This document shows positions 60,036 to 64,000 of a stretch of DNA of 64,000 bases, piece by piece. The position numbers and the translations under genes were made by a program. Origin of the DNA: Leptobrachium leishanense (taxonomy: Eukaryota; Chordata; Amphibia; Anura; Megophryidae); NCBI GenBank assembly GCA_009667805.1, contig CM019067.1, forward strand, positions 71,008,997-71,072,996, read 5' to 3'. The notes beneath the pieces were generated by a model, which made no database searches, was not told the DNA's origin, and was given only the letters and a program-made list of their open reading frames with translations. Each line of letters starts with the position of its first letter. Position 1 is the first letter of the stretch.

Positions 60036-60553
60036 CTGAGTAACAGTTTAATTCTTCATTCCTTCTTCAATTGTTAAATAAACTGGTTACTAAATTGTCT
60101 AAAACTGTAGTTTTTTAGGTTCATATTGTAATATTATTTATTTTTTGCAGACATCTCTCTATTTACCTGATTTGTTACTTTCCAATTTCCTTTGCTTTTG
60201 TCTACCTCTGCCAAGATGGCTAGATCTTACACGATATCGGCTTCATTAGAAGATAAATGTTCTTACTGATGGCAGTAAGAAGACAGAAATGACCCCTGGC
60301 AAAGGAGATGCAAAATATTTTTTGTAAAGTTTCTGAAGATCGAACATGACAGCCAATGTAGAAGATCACTATGAAGAGCTGGAACGGGTCAGATTTTACA
60401 TCTGTGACTTGCAGCAGTCCCAACGTCATTATCTAAATTGACCACTGCTTTAACGGAAAACCACTTGGTTGTTTTAGGGAATATAGAAGATATATTACAG
60501 ATTTAATGATTTCCCAAATCCTAATTTTATGTTTATGTGTGTGTGTGTATAAT

Positions 60554-60597
<44 letters not shown>

Positions 60598-60600
60598 TTT
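60036..60600. other. Non-coding, with possible L1-like fragment and microsatellite
   Basis: About 60340-60437 reads in one plus frame as DHYEELERVRFYICDLQQSQ, resembling the coiled coil of an L1/Tx1-type ORF1 but broken on both sides. 60536-60597 is (GT)n, (TA)n, (CA)n. Confidence 0.4.
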
Positions 60601-60604
60601 TTAA

Positions 60605-61071
60605 CCCACTTCACTGTCAGGAACCAGCTTTTTCTTTTAAATCAATTTATTTATAAAGTATTTTACCAGGAAGGATACGTTGAGATTTCTCTCATTTACA
60701 AGTGATTATAGAGTAAAAAAATTGTTGGGAATATTTCCAGTATTTCTATTTGTCAAACGGATATCACCATCTGCTGGCCAAATGGGGTTACTAAGGTTCT
60801 GGGCTCTGTGCAGTATAAGCTCAGGAGATGTCATTCAGACACATTCCACAGCTGGTTTTCAAAAGTGTTAGCACCTTGGACATCATGCCTGAAGTGCCAA
60901 CATTTTAGAGGCATGTTCTGGAGCCTAAATCCAAAGGAAATTTGTTTTCAACAAACAAATTTCCTTTGTAATGGTACAGCATAGCCCCAGATCATGTTAA
61001 CATGATCTCGAGCGGTCGTGTCTGCTGCTGTTGCTGCTGATCGGGCAAACATGTTCACGGGAGAGAAGGAG
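60605..61071. mobile_element. TTAA-target MITE, short hairpin type, copy 2
   Basis: 467 bp between TTAA at 60601-60604 and 61072-61075. CCCACTTCACTGTCAGGAACC at the left; the internal AAGGAAATTTGTTTTCAACA palindrome corresponds to that in copy 1, as does the CATCTGCTGGCCAAAT/ATTTGGCCAGTAGATG block. A SINE/LINE tail fragment lies at about 60645-60705. Confidence 0.7.
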
Positions 61072-61075
61072 TTAA

Positions 61076-62395
61076 ACCTTGAACTGCAGAGAGCTCCAGG
61101 AGGATATATGTTCCAAGTAAAGAGATTAATCTCATCACAGCATTCATTAGGTTCGAAAAGGATCTGTGATGGGGTACATTGATGTTGTGACATGCTTATG
61201 TAATGTATAATCGTATTTTGTAAATAAAGCCTTGGTTCTAAGTAAGGTATTTCTAAAATGTTAAAGCTATATTAAAATGGAGCGTGCCACGTATGGCTTG
61301 ATATATATATTAAACATATACACACACGGTGTAGAGTCATCAACCCAGCACCTGCTATCATATTACAAATGATCTTCTTCATTAACCTTTTCTATTCTTC
61401 AGTAATTTTCAGCTTTTGTTGCAAATTTTTAGAATTGTTTTGAACTTCCAAATCCTACATGATCGCTTAAACGTTTTTTCTACCCAAATCAGGTTGTGTA
61501 TGAGTTATGTTCCAGAATGTACAGAATATCCCATATGTTTTACATTTGGAGTAAAGATATAACTGATTATACGAAACACCAATTTATTTTCGATCAAGTA
61601 AAAAGAATGCAGCATCTCATAATGAAAACATTACCTTTGTGGCGGACAAAAAACATAAACATAGTTTAGGGTCTCAGGGAACAATATGTTGCCAAGACAG
61701 TGAAGAGTGGAAATATCCCAGCCAAAACATTTGCGAACCTCAGTGAGAACATCAATAAATAATATTAGCAGAATTCAATACAGACCTTTTATTTTTTTAA
61801 AGAAATAAATGGGAAAAGGTTTATACCTATTGCTTTGGTTTTTACCTTTCCAGGGTTTATAAACACAACAAACCAGCATTCCACTTCAACAGTTATCATC
61901 TGGTCTACCGATGCATTGCAGCCAAGGTTTGCAATACGTTCCCAAACAACAGGTTTAATTTCCAAATTAACATGAAATTATAACTTCAATTGACCACCCC
62001 AGAGGAAGATGTTGGTTAATTTAACATAGGACCACAGGAGCATCTCTAAATTTAAACGGTTACACTTAAGTTGTGCTGGTCAGCAGGGTTGTTAGAAACC
62101 TTTTATTGCAGACATTAGTATCCTGGGGAGAAAAAGCTACCAGCTCCCCCGTGGTGCTTAAAGAGCACTTACTTCCCTTGTATTGCACAGTGCTTTTACT
62201 AACAATCACTATGTCCTAAATCGCTAATCCAGGGACCGGATTCCAACTGAGCCATTAATAGAGGCTTGCAAACGGATACATTTTGTGCGAGCCGTTATCC
62301 ATTAGCGTCTCGCCATTAATGGTTCAATTCAAAAGGAGTGTCTGTATTTGCGGCTCAGTTTGAAATATTTGTGAATCACTGACTGATACTGGCAT
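61076..62395. other. Intron-like sequence
   Basis: AT-rich; no elements or exons recognised. Confidence 0.45.
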
Positions 62396-63060
62396 CAGAG
62401 CACCGTGTCACTACTGGTCCTGGCACCTGGAGTCCAAAAGACTCCATGGATTGAAGGGCGAACCTGAGCAAGCTCTACTCTAGGTAACGAGGAGGGGATT
62501 GCACTGGGGCTGTAGAAGAACCCTTCATCAGAGCGCTGTGTCACTACTGCTCCTGGCACCTGGAGTCCCAAAGACTCCATGGGGTGAAGGGCGAACCTGA
62601 GCAAGCTCTACTCTAGGTTACGAGGAGGGGATTGCACTGGGGCTGTAGAAGAACACTTCCTCAGAGCGCTGTGTCACTACTGCTCCTGGCACCTGGAGTC
62701 CCAAAGACTCCATGGGGTGAAGGGCGAACCTGAGCAAGCTCTACTCTAGGTTACGAGGAGGGGATTGCACTGGGGCTGTAGAAGAACACTTCCTCAGAGC
62801 GCTGTGTCACTACTGCTCCTGACACCTGGAGTCCCAAAGACTCCATGGAGTGAAGGGCAAACCTGAGCAAGCTCTACTCTAGGTTACGAGGAGGGGATTG
62901 CACTGGGGCTGTAGAAGAATACTTCATCAGAGCGCTGTGTCACTACTGGTCCTCGCACCTGGAGTCCCATAGACTCCATGGAGTGAAGGGAAAACCTGAA
63001 GAAGCTCTACTCTAGGATACGAGGAGGGGATTGCACTGCGGCTGTAGAAGAACACTGTGT
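62396..63060. repeat. Five tandem copies of a 133-bp repeat
   Basis: CAGAGCGCTGTGTCACTACT starts at 62396 (variant), 62529, 62662, 62795 and 62928: an exact 133-bp period. Adjacent units are about 93-99% alike by eye. Each contains a GGAGTCCCAAAGACTCC hairpin. 133 is not a multiple of three, so no repeated protein is encoded. Confidence 0.96.
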
Positions 63061-63498
63061 GCTCTCTTTGTCCACAGGGTTCTGTTGCATGTGCCCAGAG
63101 GAAGAGACAAATTGTGTCCTCTGCATCATGGGAGCAAAGGCAAGTTTCAAATGTATTTATCTGTTTGTTTTAAAACAGCTAAAAGTTAGGTTTGTCAGCA
63201 TCAATGCAATGAGATTAAAAGGAACAGGGCAGTAGTACAATGGACACGTGGGTGCAACTGAACAGAAGAAGAATGGACCAGAGGAAAAGTGGAGGGTGAG
63301 AAGAATGTGTCAAGGCATAACAGAAGGGGAGAACACACATTTTCAGCTCCAGGTTCATGAAGGCCTTAATCCAGTACTGGCTGTGATACATTTCAGTGAA
63401 TAAATATTTAAACGTGAGAACATATTGGTAAACCTAGAACATAATTGCTCGATCATTTCGTTGGACTCAAAAAATAGACCTCTCAAATAAAACACATA
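63061..63498. other. Intron-like sequence
   Basis: Nothing recognised. Confidence 0.4.
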
Positions 63499-64000
63499 GG
63501 CCCCTATTACATTCTTCGCACAACTTTGTTTGCGTAGTGCAAATTTTTTTGCGCGCATCGTCTGGTGCTATTGCGCGAAACTTAACGGAGTATTCCGATC
63601 CGAACACATTTTCTCATCCGTCCGAAAATAACGTTTGTAAAAACGACGCGAAAAACGAAGAGTAATACACGCGCAGTAACGTAGCGCACGTAAATCAGTG
63701 CGCAGACTGTTTTTTTCGCCCGATTCAGCCAATCAGAATGAAGAACCTTAATTGACATCAATTTACCTTAATTGACTCACTTAAGTTTTTGCGCCTGTCA
63801 AAGTAAATCTGAGTATATACTATATGCTGCAGCAATAAAAAAAATATGCACAAATTCACAATTTTGTTGTTTGGGTATGTGGAGAATGTGTAACTATACT
63901 GTGCAGTATTTTTTTTTTCGTGCTGGTGTTTTCGTTTCGGCCAGAACGTTCCGATTTGCAGTTACCACCAGCTTTTCAAAGACGTTAAAATTATGCACGC
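63499..64000. mobile_element. Fam-B MITE, copy 3, cut by the window end
   Basis: Begins GGCCCCTATTACATTCTTCG and follows copy 1 in the same orientation: GATTCAGCCAATCAGAATGA, AGAACCTTAATTGACATCA, TATGCTGCAGCAATAAAAAA. The right end lies beyond the window. Confidence 0.82.

Overview
The window looks like repeat-dense intronic DNA of a vertebrate, most probably a frog or other amphibian. There is no bacterial gene organisation. Nearly everything recognisable is a transposable element of kinds common in amphibian genomes: Tc1-type transposons, hAT, PIF/Harbinger-like and TTAA-target MITEs, Ty3/gypsy LTRs, CR1 and L2 LINE 3' ends, tRNA-derived SINEs and Penelope-like/retrozyme repeats. The species call is inference.

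The only host coding sequence I can support is two short exons on the minus strand (37135-37197, then 31714-31823). They have good splice sites, join in phase 0 and encode coiled-coil sequence. Much of the window is therefore probably introns of one minus-strand gene, which I cannot name.

Repeat families, named here for cross-reference. Fam-A: about 430 bp, ends GGCTAGGGTCAGAC, 3-bp TTA/TAA targets, eight copies. Fam-B: about 710-730 bp, ends GGGCCCTATTACA, 3-bp AAA or AAG targets. Fam-C and Fam-D: ends CAGGGTTATTCA, with 180-bp and 870-bp forms. Fam-F: 1.2 kb TTAA-flanked elements built from consecutive hairpins. Fam-G: ends GTTACGGGTAAAGCC. Fam-H: ends CAGTGGTTCCCAACC. Five LTRs show TG...CA ends with a TSD of 5 bases or a detectable LTR start. 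Four hAT elements have 8-bp TSDs.

Layout. 0-9 kb: Fam-A copies, a degenerate ribozyme repeat, two long inverted-repeat elements and a hAT carrying a young CR1 tail. 10-15 kb: MITE cluster and a solo LTR. 15-18.5 kb: a hAT whose interior is a 1.1-kb G-rich minisatellite, then a 33-bp satellite. 23.8-28.1 kb: a broken gypsy element split by a Tc1 copy. 29.6-31.2 kb: a solo LTR split by two ribozyme-type repeats, one containing an apparently intact hammerhead ribozyme. 31.7-37.2 kb: the two host exons, with a second Tc1 copy between them. 38-43.4 kb: a hAT containing at least four younger insertions. 45-64 kb: further LINE, MITE, SINE, LTR and satellite sequence.

The best candidate for something under-described is the set of hammerhead-like repeats, chiefly the intact motif at 30209-30255. 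The TTAA elements made of chained palindromes come next.
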